DNA from: 70-18 sp041691815
GTDB taxonomy: Bacteria; Pseudomonadota; Alphaproteobacteria; Acetobacterales; Acetobacteraceae
Assembly (NCBI GenBank): GCA_041691815.1
Contig: JBEPTZ010000029.1
Span: forward strand, 1-38,267
DNA: 38,267 bases
Reading direction: 5' to 3'
In this document: positions 14,715 through 23,395 of the stretch, piece by piece
Position numbering within the stretch: the first letter of the stretch is position 1
Layout: each line of letters opens with the position of its first letter
Notes under the pieces: model-generated
The model's input: the letters and a program-made list of their open reading frames with translations, nothing else
What the model was told of the DNA's origin: nothing
The model's database searches: none
Translations under genes and position numbers: made by a program

Positions 14715-16685
14715 ATGACTGACCAATTCGCTATGGATTTCCCGATGGCCGCCGAAGCCGACAGTGAATCCGTTTGCACGCCCGATATGGCGGCGCGCAA
14801 GCCCGTCGGGTCGACTGATTTGATGCTGGCGTCGCCGTCTGCTCCGAGCGAGGCGGTTCCGGCGTCGAGCACCTCCGCATCAACAGCCGCCCCCTCCGTT
14901 GCCCGCCGCGCGGCGGCGCACTCGATCCCTCGCGGCGCTGAACGGCCCGCGACCTTGCGGGCCTGCCTGGAGCATGTGACGGCGCAGGGGCATGTGGGGG
15001 CCTCGCAGCTGACCGATATGCGTAGCGCCATCGCCCGCCTCGAGAAGATCGTTCAGACCGGAACCACGCCGACCCCGGGGGGCATGCCGGTCGATCTTCC
15101 GGTGACCCCCGAAGCGCTGCGGCCGATTCTGAACAACGTGATGCCGGCGCTCCACCGCATCTCCCTGAGCCGCTGGCGCAATATCCGCTCTGCCATTACC
15201 AGCTTGCTGGTTGAGTGCGGCTGGGTTTGCAGCACGGCGCGATCGTCTGCGCCGCTGACCGGTGCCTGGCCGGATCTGCTACTCCGTGCTGGCGACAATC
15301 ATTCAGCCAAGCCGTTGCCGCCGTTCGCCCGCTACTGCGCGGCGCGGAACCTGGGTCCGGAAGATGTCACCGCGTTGGTGTTGACGGATTACGAGAATTG
15401 GCGCCGGCAGCAGACGCTGACGGTAAACCCTCGCGGCGCTGCCCAGGAGGTAAAGATCAGCTGGAACCGGCTGGCCAAAGCCGCGCCGGACCTTGGGCTG
15501 GTCCTGCTGCGCACGGAATCGAGGGTTCTTTGGAAAGCCGCCCGGATCGAGGCGTTGCCCGCGACTTTCGTCGCGGAACTGGATGCGTATCTCGACCAGT
15601 TGCGTCATCCCGACCGGCTGAACCCTCGTCATGGGCGCAAGTGTGCCGAGTTGACGGTGCAACATGCCAGGCGAGCATTGTTGCGTGCAGCGGCTTACCT
15701 CGGTGAGAGCGGCACGCCGCTCAGCGAGATCACGGCACTCTCGGCTTTGGTCGAACCCGCGGCGTTTCGGACCATCCTGGAACTGGCCGATGCCGCCAAC
15801 CCGAAGCCGGAGGAGCTGGAGGACACCTGGAGTTACCTCGCCGTGATCCTGTCCGGCACCTTGATCAAGGTGGCGCGGCAATGGGTCGATTTGGCGCCGA
15901 CCCAACTCTCCAAACTCGAGGTGATGCATCGGATGGTGAAGGCACCAAGGGGCGGCTTGTCGCGCCGCAATCGTGACCGGCTGGCCCAATTTGCCGAGGA
16001 CGATGAACGATGGGCGTTGCTTGAACTCCCCAAGCGTGGCTTCGCGCAAGCCGACAAGCTTCTGATCGCGCCCCAGAACGGGCAGCGGAGCAACAAGGGA
16101 TATCGCGCCGCGAAGCTGCATGAGACGACCCTGGCGCTGCAGATCCTGCTGATCCAGCCGTTGCGCCGCTATGATCTGGCGAGTCTCGACATCGCCAAGC
16201 ATCTTCGCCGCGACCGCCGGGGCAAGATCAAGCGGCTGGTGATCCAGACACACAAGACCCGGCGAGAGATCGATGCAATCATCCCGCCCGGGTTGGCCTC
16301 CCGTATCGACCGACATCTAGCGGTATTCCGGCCCATGCTGCCGGGCGCGGGCGCCAGCACGGCCTTGTTTCCCGGCGAAGGCGGTGGCAGCCGCCAGCCG
16401 GATGCGCTGGGGCGTCAGATCACCAAGCTGGTAGCCCGCCAGTTGGGTGCCAAATTCTCGCCCCACCTCGCGCGTCACCTCATCGTCGAAACGCTGCTGG
16501 ATGCTGATCCAAATAATATGGTCGTCGCCCAGCGACTCCTCGGACATGGCACTCTGTCCCGTACCCAGGAGATGTACGGTGTGACGCGAACCAGCGCGGC
16601 CCAGAAAGTCTATCTCGATTTGGTCGAAGAACTGCGAGATAAGGCTGCTGCACGAGGTCGGACCAAGCGGAAACCTGGCCAATGA
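14715..16685 (+). CDS. Large tyrosine recombinase of module A
   Basis: A 656-residue tyrosine recombinase, nearly twice the size of common integrases. The N-terminus (MTDQFAMDFPM, compare MDQLSLFSV in module B) is followed by an Ala/Pro/Ser-rich linker to about residue 75. A helical core-binding region and a C-terminal catalytic domain come next. Catalytic residues are present: Arg in LIQPLRRYDLASLDI, Lys in HKTRREID, H584-x-x-R587 in HLARHLIVETLL, His611 in LLGHGTLSRTQ and Tyr621 in EMYG. It ends overlapping the next recombinase by 4 bp. Size and pairing recall TnpB of Tn554-type transposons, but the sequence relation was not tested. Confidence 0.85.
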   Translation: MTDQFAMDFPMAAEADSESVCTPDMAARKPVGSTDLMLASPSAPSEAVPASSTSASTAAPSVARRAAAHSIPRGAERPATLRACLEHVTAQGHVGASQLTDMRSAIARLEKIVQTGTTPTPGGMPVDLPVTPEALRPILNNVMPALHRISLSRWRNIRSAITSLLVECGWVCSTARSSAPLTGAWPDLLLRAGDNHSAKPLPPFARYCAARNLGPEDVTALVLTDYENWRRQQTLTVNPRGAAQEVKISWNRLAKAAPDLGLVLLRTESRVLWKAARIEALPATFVAELDAYLDQLRHPDRLNPRHGRKCAELTVQHARRALLRAAAYLGESGTPLSEITALSALVEPAAFRTILELADAANPKPEELEDTWSYLAVILSGTLIKVARQWVDLAPTQLSKLEVMHRMVKAPRGGLSRRNRDRLAQFAEDDERWALLELPKRGFAQADKLLIAPQNGQRSNKGYRAAKLHETTLALQILLIQPLRRYDLASLDIAKHLRRDRRGKIKRLVIQTHKTRREIDAIIPPGLASRIDRHLAVFRPMLPGAGASTALFPGEGGGSRQPDALGRQITKLVARQLGAKFSPHLARHLIVETLLDADPNNMVVAQRLLGHGTLSRTQEMYGVTRTSAAQKVYLDLVEELRDKAAARGRTKRKPGQ

Positions 16686-17746
16686 GGGGGTCACGTGCCA
16701 GGTGGGTTCTCCGCCCGGAGCAATGGCCGGAGCGTGACCGGCAGGCCTGGCATCTGGCGCAACAGACAAGTGGGCGCTTGAGCCAGGCCGGACCGGCCGC
16801 CGCGCTGACGGTCAGTACCCGTAAGATGATGGTGGAGGCTTACGGCACCTACTTGGCGTGGCTGGCGAAGAACGGAGAGTTGGATTCTGTGGCTGGGCCG
16901 GCGGATCGCTTGACCTTCGAGCGGCTGGCCGCGTTCCTCGAGGCGAGGCGGCGGACCTGCTCTGACAACACGGTGTTCAACAATCTGCGTATGCTCAAAA
17001 TGGCGCTCGCCTGCATGGTCCCCGACCAGAATTGGGCGTGGGTGTGTCACCACCCCGCGGGGCCGCTGCGCCACGAGGCGCAGGCCGCCCGCAAGAAGCC
17101 GCTGGTATTTGATCCTGGCCACCTGATGAACGTGTTGTGCCGCGAGATGGACGCGTTGATGCAGGCACCTGCTGGCCGCGATGAGGCTGCCCGCTTTCGG
17201 GACTGCCTGCTCGTGGCCACCGCCACGTTGACCGGCCTGCGACGTCGAAACCTGCTGGATATGCGACTCGAGCAGAACCTGATCAGAATCGCCTCGTCCT
17301 GGCGGATCGACTTCCGGGAGGCAGAGACCAAAACGCGGCGCGCCATCGCCATGGCATGGCCAAAGCCGCTGCTCCGCTACCTGGTCTATTATCTTGATGT
17401 GGCCCGGCCGCTGATCGTCGGCGCCGCGACCACGCCGAGCCGATATGTGTTCGTTACCCATGGTGGAACCCAGGTCGCGCATCCGACGATCGCCACAATT
17501 TTCGCGCGCACCTCGACACGACTCTACGGGATGAGGCTTCATCCTCACTCGGTGCGCTACGCGGAGGCGACCACTATGCAGTCACATGACCCGAATGGTC
17601 TCAGCGTAACCGCCGCGGCGCTCGGCCACCATGGCACCAGGACAACCGATCAATTCTATGATCAGGGCACGACCAGCGTCGCGCAGCAGGTTTGGCTGGA
17701 CCTTGTCAAGCGGCTGAAGCCGGGCTCAGACGGAGGATCGGAATGA
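16682..17746 (+). CDS. Second tyrosine recombinase of module A
   Basis: A 354-residue tyrosine recombinase with a core-binding domain (STRKMMVEAYGTYLAWLAKN, then DNTVFNNLRMLKMALACM) and an intact catalytic domain. It has Arg in LTGLRRRNLLDMR, Lys in AETKTRRAIAM, HxxR in HPHSVRYAEATT, His in LGHHGTRTTDQF and Tyr in QFYDQ. It starts at ATG 16682 inside the stop of the large recombinase (ATGA) and ends in the same way at the serine recombinase. All three are therefore made from one message. In Tn554-like systems the smaller recombinase usually comes first; here it comes second. Confidence 0.85.
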   Translation: MRGSRARWVLRPEQWPERDRQAWHLAQQTSGRLSQAGPAAALTVSTRKMMVEAYGTYLAWLAKNGELDSVAGPADRLTFERLAAFLEARRRTCSDNTVFNNLRMLKMALACMVPDQNWAWVCHHPAGPLRHEAQAARKKPLVFDPGHLMNVLCREMDALMQAPAGRDEAARFRDCLLVATATLTGLRRRNLLDMRLEQNLIRIASSWRIDFREAETKTRRAIAMAWPKPLLRYLVYYLDVARPLIVGAATTPSRYVFVTHGGTQVAHPTIATIFARTSTRLYGMRLHPHSVRYAEATTMQSHDPNGLSVTAAALGHHGTRTTDQFYDQGTTSVAQQVWLDLVKRLKPGSDGGSE

Positions 17747-19431
17747 GCGTACGGGCGGTCATTTACACGCGATATTCGTCCGATAATCAGCGCGATGCAT
17801 CAATCGACGACCAGATCCGCATCTGCAAGGAGCGGGTCGCCGCCGAAGGCTGGCAACTGGTACAGGTATTCCGCGATGCGGCGTTTAGCGGCGCGACCAC
17901 GCTGCGGCCGGGCTACCAGGCGCTGCTGGAGGGCGCACGTGAGGCGGCGTTCGATGTCGTGGTCGCCGAGGCGCTGGACCGCCTGTCGCGTGACCAGGAG
18001 GATGTGGCAGCGCTGTTCAAACGGCTGCAATACGCCGGCATCCGGTTGATCACCCTCGGCGAGGGTGAGATCAGCGCGCTGCATGTTGGCCTCAAGGGCA
18101 CGATGAACGCGCTGTTCCTCAAGGACCTGGCCGACAAGGTGCGCCGCGGCCTGCGTGGGCGCGTCGACGCAGGCAAGTCCGGCGGCGGCAATTCGTACGG
18201 CTACACCGTGGTGCGGCTTCTGGGCGCCGGCGGTGAACCAGTGCGCGGCGACCGGACAATCAACCCGGCCGAGGCCGAGGTGGTGCGGCATATCTTCCGG
18301 GAGTTCGCCGTCGGCCGGGCACCACGCGCTATCGCGCTGCAACTGAACCAGGAGGCCATTCCCGGCCCGCGGGGCGGCCTGTGGGGGCCAAGTAGCATCT
18401 ATGGCAACCGCGCCCGCGGCACCGGCATTTTGAACAACGAGCTCTATGTCGGCCGGCTGGTGTGGAACCGGCTGCGCTATATCAAGGACCCGGAGAGCGG
18501 CCGCCGGCGGTCGCGCGCCAATGCCGACAGCGCGGTGACCACGACGGAGGTGCCGGAACTGCGCATCCTGACCGACTCCGAGTGGGACGCCGCCAAGGCG
18601 CGGCAGCGGTCGCTGGACCGCAACACCGGCGGTGCATCTGGCGGGTCGGCACCGGTAAAACCATTCTGGTCGAAGCAGCGGCCGCGCTACCTGTTTTCCG
18701 GCCTGATGCAGTGCGGTTGCTGTGGCGGCGGTTTTTCCAAGATCAGCCAGCAGCATTTCGGCTGCTCGACCGCCCGCAACAAGGGCCCCACGGCATGCAC
18801 CAACCGGCTGGGTATCCGCCGAGATGTACTGGAGGCCACGGTGGTGGATGGACTGAAGCACCGGCTGATGGACCTCGACCTGTTCAAGGCATTCGCCAGC
18901 GCGTTCACCGCGGAATGGAACAAGCAGCAGGGCGCCAGCGCAGCGACCCAGGATGCCTTGCGGTCGGAGCGGCAGCGCGCCACCCAGCAAATGGACCGGT
19001 TGGTCGATGCCATCGCCGACGGCACCCCGCCGGCGGCAGTCAACAAGCGGCTGACGGAACTGACGGAGCGGCAAACCGTGATCGACGCCAAGTTGGCCGA
19101 GGCGGTGGCGCCGGCGCCGCGCCTGCACCCTAATCTGGCCGAGGTCTACCGGCGCAAGGTCGCCAGTCTGGCGGACGCGCTCGGTGCCGAGGATGGTGCC
19201 GCCGCCCGCGAGATCGTCCGCGGGTTGGTCGACGCGATCGTGCTGGTCCCGGAGGGCGGCCGGTTGCGGGTCGAGGTGCGCGGTGCGCTGGCGGCGATCC
19301 TGACGCTGGCGTCGGGTGCCCAAAACAACAAAAGCCCCGGCATTGATGCCGAGGCTCTGAGTGTGCAAGTCAAGATGGTTGCGGGGATAGGAAACCACCG
19401 AGAGTGGCAGACCGTGGCGGCGGCCTGTTGA
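17743..19431 (+). CDS. Large serine recombinase, module A
   Basis: A 562-residue serine recombinase of the large resolvase/integrase class. The N-terminal catalytic domain has AVIYTRYSSDNQRDASIDDQ with the Ser nucleophile (SS after TRY), then FSGATTLRPGYQALL and EALDRLSRDQEDVAALFKRL. The recombinase domain shows GNSYGYTVVRLL and RAIALQLNQEAIPGPRGG. A Cys-rich zinc ribbon follows (LMQCGCCGGGFSKI, then CSTARNKGPTACTNR), then a coiled-coil region. The C-terminal residues QVKMVAGIG are encoded by a sequence matching the 3' end of a tRNA, listed separately, after which the protein ends in an unusual tail. Its start overlaps the second tyrosine recombinase by 4 bp. A serine enzyme in one operon with two tyrosine recombinases is odd. 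Confidence 0.93.
   Translation: MSVRAVIYTRYSSDNQRDASIDDQIRICKERVAAEGWQLVQVFRDAAFSGATTLRPGYQALLEGAREAAFDVVVAEALDRLSRDQEDVAALFKRLQYAGIRLITLGEGEISALHVGLKGTMNALFLKDLADKVRRGLRGRVDAGKSGGGNSYGYTVVRLLGAGGEPVRGDRTINPAEAEVVRHIFREFAVGRAPRAIALQLNQEAIPGPRGGLWGPSSIYGNRARGTGILNNELYVGRLVWNRLRYIKDPESGRRRSRANADSAVTTTEVPELRILTDSEWDAAKARQRSLDRNTGGASGGSAPVKPFWSKQRPRYLFSGLMQCGCCGGGFSKISQQHFGCSTARNKGPTACTNRLGIRRDVLEATVVDGLKHRLMDLDLFKAFASAFTAEWNKQQGASAATQDALRSERQRATQQMDRLVDAIADGTPPAAVNKRLTELTERQTVIDAKLAEAVAPAPRLHPNLAEVYRRKVASLADALGAEDGAAAREIVRGLVDAIVLVPEGGRLRVEVRGALAAILTLASGAQNNKSPGIDAEALSVQVKMVAGIGNHREWQTVAAAC
19376..19392 (-). other. tRNA 3'-end match inside the serine recombinase gene (possible att scar)
   Basis: On the minus strand these 17 bases read as the T-arm/acceptor 3' end of a tRNA including CCA (TCCTATCCCCGCAACCA). 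In frame on the plus strand they encode VAGIG. In many proteobacterial recombinases the C-terminus VAGAGFEPTTFRL arises where the gene reads into an elongator tRNA-Met, and its next bases give FEP. Here the match stops after GGA, so only part of the site is kept. Confidence 0.55.
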
Positions 19432-19521
19432 GCCTCGCATGTGACGAGCCACCCACACCGGAGCACCCCGATCTCTGGCGCGCCGTCTCAGCGGTAACAG
19501 CGCCGCCGTTCCCGTTCAGCG

Positions 19522-20090
19522 CTACAGGCTGCGCCTGGTATCATAGTTGTTGCTGGCGAGGATGCTGGGGCCATCGACGTGCAGCAGGGTCCAGGAGGCG
19601 GCGCCAAGGTTTTGCAGCAGGATCTCGGCCGAGCCATCGTGGAAGCCTGCGGCCTGGGCGAAACCGGCGCCCGCGGCAGCATGGCGATGAGGTCGCTGTG
19701 CTGGACGGGGGCGCCGCTCATGGTCCAGTCGTCGAGGCCACCGGTGCTGGAGTTCTGCAGCAGCAGATTGGTTCGGCCGTCGCCGTTGAGGTCGGGAGCA
19801 GCGAGGAAAGCGAGGCCAGCGGCGGACTGGCTGACCGAGTTGTGCACGCCGCTGGCGCCGTCCAGCACGTAGAGGTCGTCGCTTGCGGACTGGCGCAGCA
19901 GGTCGGCGGTGCTGCCGCCGTTGAAGTCGACGGCGGCGATTTGCGTCGTGCTGGCAGCGATGGCGGCCGGTGGCCCGCTGGGATCGTCGTTGATGATGGT
20001 GCCATTGCCGGTGCTCGCGGTGATGCTGGCGCCGCCCGAGGGGTGGGACAGCACGATGCGTAAGCCTTCATCGGCTTCCACCTTGGTTTT
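19522..20090 (-). pseudogene. Remnant of a Calx-beta/FG-GAP repeat surface protein
   Basis: The minus-strand frame encodes the end of a Calx-beta domain (VEADEGLRIVLSHPSGGASI, then GNGTIINDD). A linker and FG-GAP/VCBS-like repeats follow (AAVDFNGGSTADLLRQ, APDLNGDGRTNLLLQN with Ca-binding D-x-N-G-D-G). Near 19680 a frameshift moves the homology to another frame (FAQAAGFHDGSAEILLQN, then ILASNNYDTRRSL and a TAG at 19524-19522). There is no start codon or N-terminal part on the right, where the sequence changes at about 20090-20110. It looks like the broken 3' end of a large secreted calcium-binding protein, cut during rearrangements next to module A. Confidence 0.65.
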
Positions 20091-20226
20091 AAGTTTTAGC
20101 GCAACATAAAGGCCGATCCACAGGCGGCCGCCAAACCCGCCGTAACCCCAAACCACCCAATCTTCCCTACCGGCGCGTTATCGGGCAAACTAAGACCTCT
20201 AGATCACCCGATCGAATCGAGCCCCG

Positions 20227-22350
20227 ATGCTAAGTCCAATCTCAAATAATAACCGACCGGTGCGAATTGACCATCAAGGGGAGATTCGTGCTCTATATCG
20301 ACTGATTCACAATCGTATCCCAGATATCACTGGATTCGCACATAGTCTAGACCGACTTGAAAGTGGAACGCCGCTCAGTCGTCTACTCGCCGACGCGCTG
20401 ACGTCTACCGAGTTTCGGGAGAAGCATCCATGTGGGATCACCTCCCCCAACGAAGTTAACAAGTTGTTTCATTTAAATTTCGGTTTTTCTCCGCAACTCC
20501 CTGTTATTAACGATAGAATGGTATCCGTTCCGGAATACACGGCGCGGCTTTTGACATTGAACTGCAAGCGCATTGCTTCGCTCAGTTTCTCCGTTGAGTT
20601 ATCCGATGCTTTTTATCCAAATGATACCACAACATATCAATATTGGATCGCCGCCCAGGAGCCATATGATTATCTTTCGAACACTATAAAACATCACAAC
20701 AATACCGTGATCGCGCGTACATACTCTCTATCTATTATCATTCATGCATCATCTCGGACTGTAGCCCATACTATTCTGGCCAACAGATCCATGATATCCG
20801 AAAATACCGAAGACCTTCAATGGGTAATTGTCGGATCCCCTGTTATTTGCAATCGTATTAGGGAGGTCATACCAAGTGCAACGTTTGTTTATTCAAGCGG
20901 CCGGAATTTTTCGGACATCTTTAACCGGGCACTACCTCATTGTTTGGGCAAATTCACTTTTTTTTATAGAACGGAATATAGGTTGATTCCGGGATTCGGA
21001 CGAATCGTCGGAGATGCAATTCTCGACAGACATAATTTCGACATGGTTGCGATATTAGGCGACCACGATGAAATAGACACTGTAGGCGGACGCCGAAATC
21101 CGACATTTTACGCCGGATGGAATCGCGAGGCGGCGCTATGCCGACCGGACTGGGTGCAGCATACTATGCTGCGCACGTCTCTGGCGCGCAGCCTCGGAGG
21201 GGCTCGACAGCGATGGTCGAGACATGCCCAACATGACCTTGCTCTGCGCTTAATAGAGCAGGCGGACGATGATCAGGTACTTCACCTTCCTTATGTGCTT
21301 TACGGAGTTAACACATCCAGGGGTGCGACGGGCCGCCTAACGAAGGCGCTGGTGAGACAAGTTAACCGTGAAGCATGGCGTAAATTTATAAGCAAAAGGC
21401 TACGCCACCGGCAAACCAATTGTCAGGGATCGTCTGTAGAACCAGGGTCGCGACTGATTAAAACGGGATTGTCGCCAGGGTTGCGGATGATCTACCCGCT
21501 ACCTCGGGATTGTCCTAAGGTATCGATAATTATACCCATTAAAGATAAGCCGGAGTTACTCGAATTATGTATAAATAGTATTTACCGAACCACTAAATAT
21601 GGAAATTTTGAGATTATTGTTGTTGATCATGAAAGTATTAACGAAAAAACATTGGCTCTACTTCAAACGTTTAAGGAAAAATATGGGGTTTTCATATTAA
21701 AATATAAAGGTGTATTTAATTGGGGGCGCGTGAATAACCTGGCCGTTAAATTGGCCACTGGAAAGGTATTAATATTCTTAAATAATGATACGGAAGCGTT
21801 GGATCGTGACTGGATGACCGAGATAGTTTCACAGGTAATGAGACCAAAAATAGGGGTGGTTGGGCCGCAATTAGTGTATCGAGATGGCACTATACAACAC
21901 GCCGGAATCGTGTGCGGCCCGGACGGAAGTGCGTTTCACAGATTTCGAAGAGTCCCAGAAGGGGAAGCAGGGTATCGCGACGAACTAGGAGTAGTGCGAA
22001 CTGTCTCAGCGGTAACAGGCGCCTGTCTGGCAATTCGCCGCGACGTGTTCGATGAGATCGGTGGGATTGAGGAAGATGGCTTAGCTGTTACCTGGAGTGA
22101 CGTGGATCTGTGTTTTCGAGTGCGGGAACGGGGATACCGGGTAGTCTGCACGCCTTTTTCCAGAGTGTTACATTTGGAATTGGCAACGAGGGGTCCTGAC
22201 GAGTCGGAAGAGAAGCGTGCTCGCGCCGATCGGGAACGTATCTTTATGCTGGGCCGATGGCCTAATCTTTGCGGGGAGGATCCGTTCTTTTCCCCGAACT
22301 TTGCGCTTTTAGAAGGAAATACGCGAGTTGCCCCTCGAAGAAGACTGTAA
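20227..22350 (+). CDS. GT2 glycosyltransferase with N-terminal DUF4214-like domain
   Basis: A 707-residue cytoplasmic or membrane-associated family 2 glycosyltransferase. Residues 20-75 (ALYRLIHNRIPDITGFAHSL, then SRLLADALTSTEFREKH) resemble a DUF4214 unit. A degenerate GT-like middle part follows. The C-terminal 270 residues form the GT-A domain: PKVSIIIPIKDKPELLELCI, the DxD-like LNNDTEALDRDWM, GACLAIRRDVFDEIGG and the W-S-D-V-D acceptor-loop motif, which often carries ED. The gene is clearly richer in A and T, with codons rare elsewhere in the window (ATA, TTA, AAT), which suggests a different origin. The substrate is unknown; cell-surface polysaccharide or glycoprotein glycan synthesis is likely from the neighbours. 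Confidence 0.85.
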   Translation: MLSPISNNNRPVRIDHQGEIRALYRLIHNRIPDITGFAHSLDRLESGTPLSRLLADALTSTEFREKHPCGITSPNEVNKLFHLNFGFSPQLPVINDRMVSVPEYTARLLTLNCKRIASLSFSVELSDAFYPNDTTTYQYWIAAQEPYDYLSNTIKHHNNTVIARTYSLSIIIHASSRTVAHTILANRSMISENTEDLQWVIVGSPVICNRIREVIPSATFVYSSGRNFSDIFNRALPHCLGKFTFFYRTEYRLIPGFGRIVGDAILDRHNFDMVAILGDHDEIDTVGGRRNPTFYAGWNREAALCRPDWVQHTMLRTSLARSLGGARQRWSRHAQHDLALRLIEQADDDQVLHLPYVLYGVNTSRGATGRLTKALVRQVNREAWRKFISKRLRHRQTNCQGSSVEPGSRLIKTGLSPGLRMIYPLPRDCPKVSIIIPIKDKPELLELCINSIYRTTKYGNFEIIVVDHESINEKTLALLQTFKEKYGVFILKYKGVFNWGRVNNLAVKLATGKVLIFLNNDTEALDRDWMTEIVSQVMRPKIGVVGPQLVYRDGTIQHAGIVCGPDGSAFHRFRRVPEGEAGYRDELGVVRTVSAVTGACLAIRRDVFDEIGGIEEDGLAVTWSDVDLCFRVRERGYRVVCTPFSRVLHLELATRGPDESEEKRARADRERIFMLGRWPNLCGEDPFFSPNFALLEGNTRVAPRRRL

Positions 22351-22397
22351 ATTCAATTTTGGGTGACGTGACTTCCTGACCAGCCTTTATGCTTCCG

Positions 22398-23179
22398 GGC
22401 ACCGTCGACTTAGCGGCCTTGTGGTTGGCGACGCTACCCTCGCTGGGGATGGAGGCGGCATGAAGGCGTTCAAGACCCTCGTTATGCAGGATGCAGACAA
22501 TCGCTACCCCGCCGAGATCATCAGCTACGCGGTCTGGCTGCACTTCCGATTTCCGCTGAGCCTGCGCATGGTTGGGAAAATCCTCGCGGTGCGCGGTATC
22601 CAGGTCACTTACAAGACAATCCGACGAAGGGGCCTGAAAATTGGCCGTAAAGATGCGAACCGGATCCGCTTGTGGGCGCCCTGTCACGGTGACAAGTGGC
22701 ACCTTGATGAAGTGGTCATCACCATCGCGGGCAAGAAATACTGGCTCTGGCGCGCTGTCGACCAGGATGGGTTTGCGCTCCCTGCCCTGGTTCAGCGTAA
22801 ACCGGACAAGCAGGCCGCCAAACGATTGTTCCGCAAGCCCCTGAGGCGTCAATGCCGGGCTCCGTCTGTCCTGACCACCGACGAGCTCCGCAGCGACGGG
22901 GCCGGCAAACGGGAGATCATGCCCGGCGTCGAACATTGCCAACATAAAGGGCTCGACAGCCGGGCGGAAAATTCCTACCAACCAACTCGACGACCGGAGC
23001 TGGCCATGAAGGGCTTCAAGTCACCGCGCCAAGTCCAACGATTTCTCTCCACCCATGATCAGATCGCGAACTTGTTCCGCAGCCGCCCACGCCAGAACAC
23101 CGCAGGCAAGATTCGAACCGCCCGCCAGCACGCATTGGCTCGCTGGAAAGATATCACCGGCGCAGCGATCGCAGCGTGA
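22398..23179 (+). mobile_element. IS6-family insertion sequence (left end seen, right end not found)
   Basis: The transposase at 22460-23179 is preceded by GGCACCGTCGACTTAG at 22398, which resembles IS6/IS26-type terminal repeats (GGCACTGTTGCAAA). I could not find its complement downstream of the transposase, so the right end may be lost or too diverged to see. The element separates the AT-rich glycosyltransferase from the rest of the glycan operon. Confidence 0.5.
22460..23179 (+). CDS. IS6-family transposase
   Basis: A 239-residue DDE transposase of the IS6/IS26 group. It starts MKAFKTLVMQDADNRYPAEI, then YAVWLHFRFPLSLRMVGKIL and ILAVRGIQVTYKTIRR. The first catalytic region is GDKWHLDEVVITIAGKKYWL, then RAVDQDGFALPALVQRKPDK. 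It continues through SVLTTDELRSDGAGKREIM (second Asp region, with the usual S-Y changed) and the C-terminal AENSYQPTRRPELAMKGFKS with the catalytic Glu. Length and end (ALARWKDITGAAIAA) are normal for the family, so the gene is complete. Some motif positions differ from the common form, for instance LTTDELRSDGAG where Tyr or Lys is common, so activity is uncertain. Confidence 0.85.
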   Translation: MKAFKTLVMQDADNRYPAEIISYAVWLHFRFPLSLRMVGKILAVRGIQVTYKTIRRRGLKIGRKDANRIRLWAPCHGDKWHLDEVVITIAGKKYWLWRAVDQDGFALPALVQRKPDKQAAKRLFRKPLRRQCRAPSVLTTDELRSDGAGKREIMPGVEHCQHKGLDSRAENSYQPTRRPELAMKGFKSPRQVQRFLSTHDQIANLFRSRPRQNTAGKIRTARQHALARWKDITGAAIAA

Positions 23180-23395
23180 TCGTCCTGCGCTCCCTCGCCG
23201 ATCACAGCATTACAACATATCCCGTAGATATTGACGAAACGAGTTGACGATGCCTCTCGCCGAGCAGAAGTGCTTCCTGATGCTCCAGTGGCCTTCTTTT
23301 GCTCCGCCGCGTATAGTAGCCTATAGCCTGCATGATGAAAGACCGCGCCTGTCCGGGACTCGGGCCGCCTGCGGAGGAGAGGGGTTATAGAGACT

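Noticed and set aside
19485..22018. 16-bp identical sequence GTCTCAGCGGTAACAG at 19485 and 22003
   Set aside because: A match of this length is expected by chance at a fraction of one per 38 kb. The flanks do not match, and one copy lies within the GT2 coding sequence.
22350..23395. Right inverted repeat of the IS6 element
   Set aside because: No complement of GGCACCGTCGACTTAG was found downstream of the transposase, so no right end is claimed.
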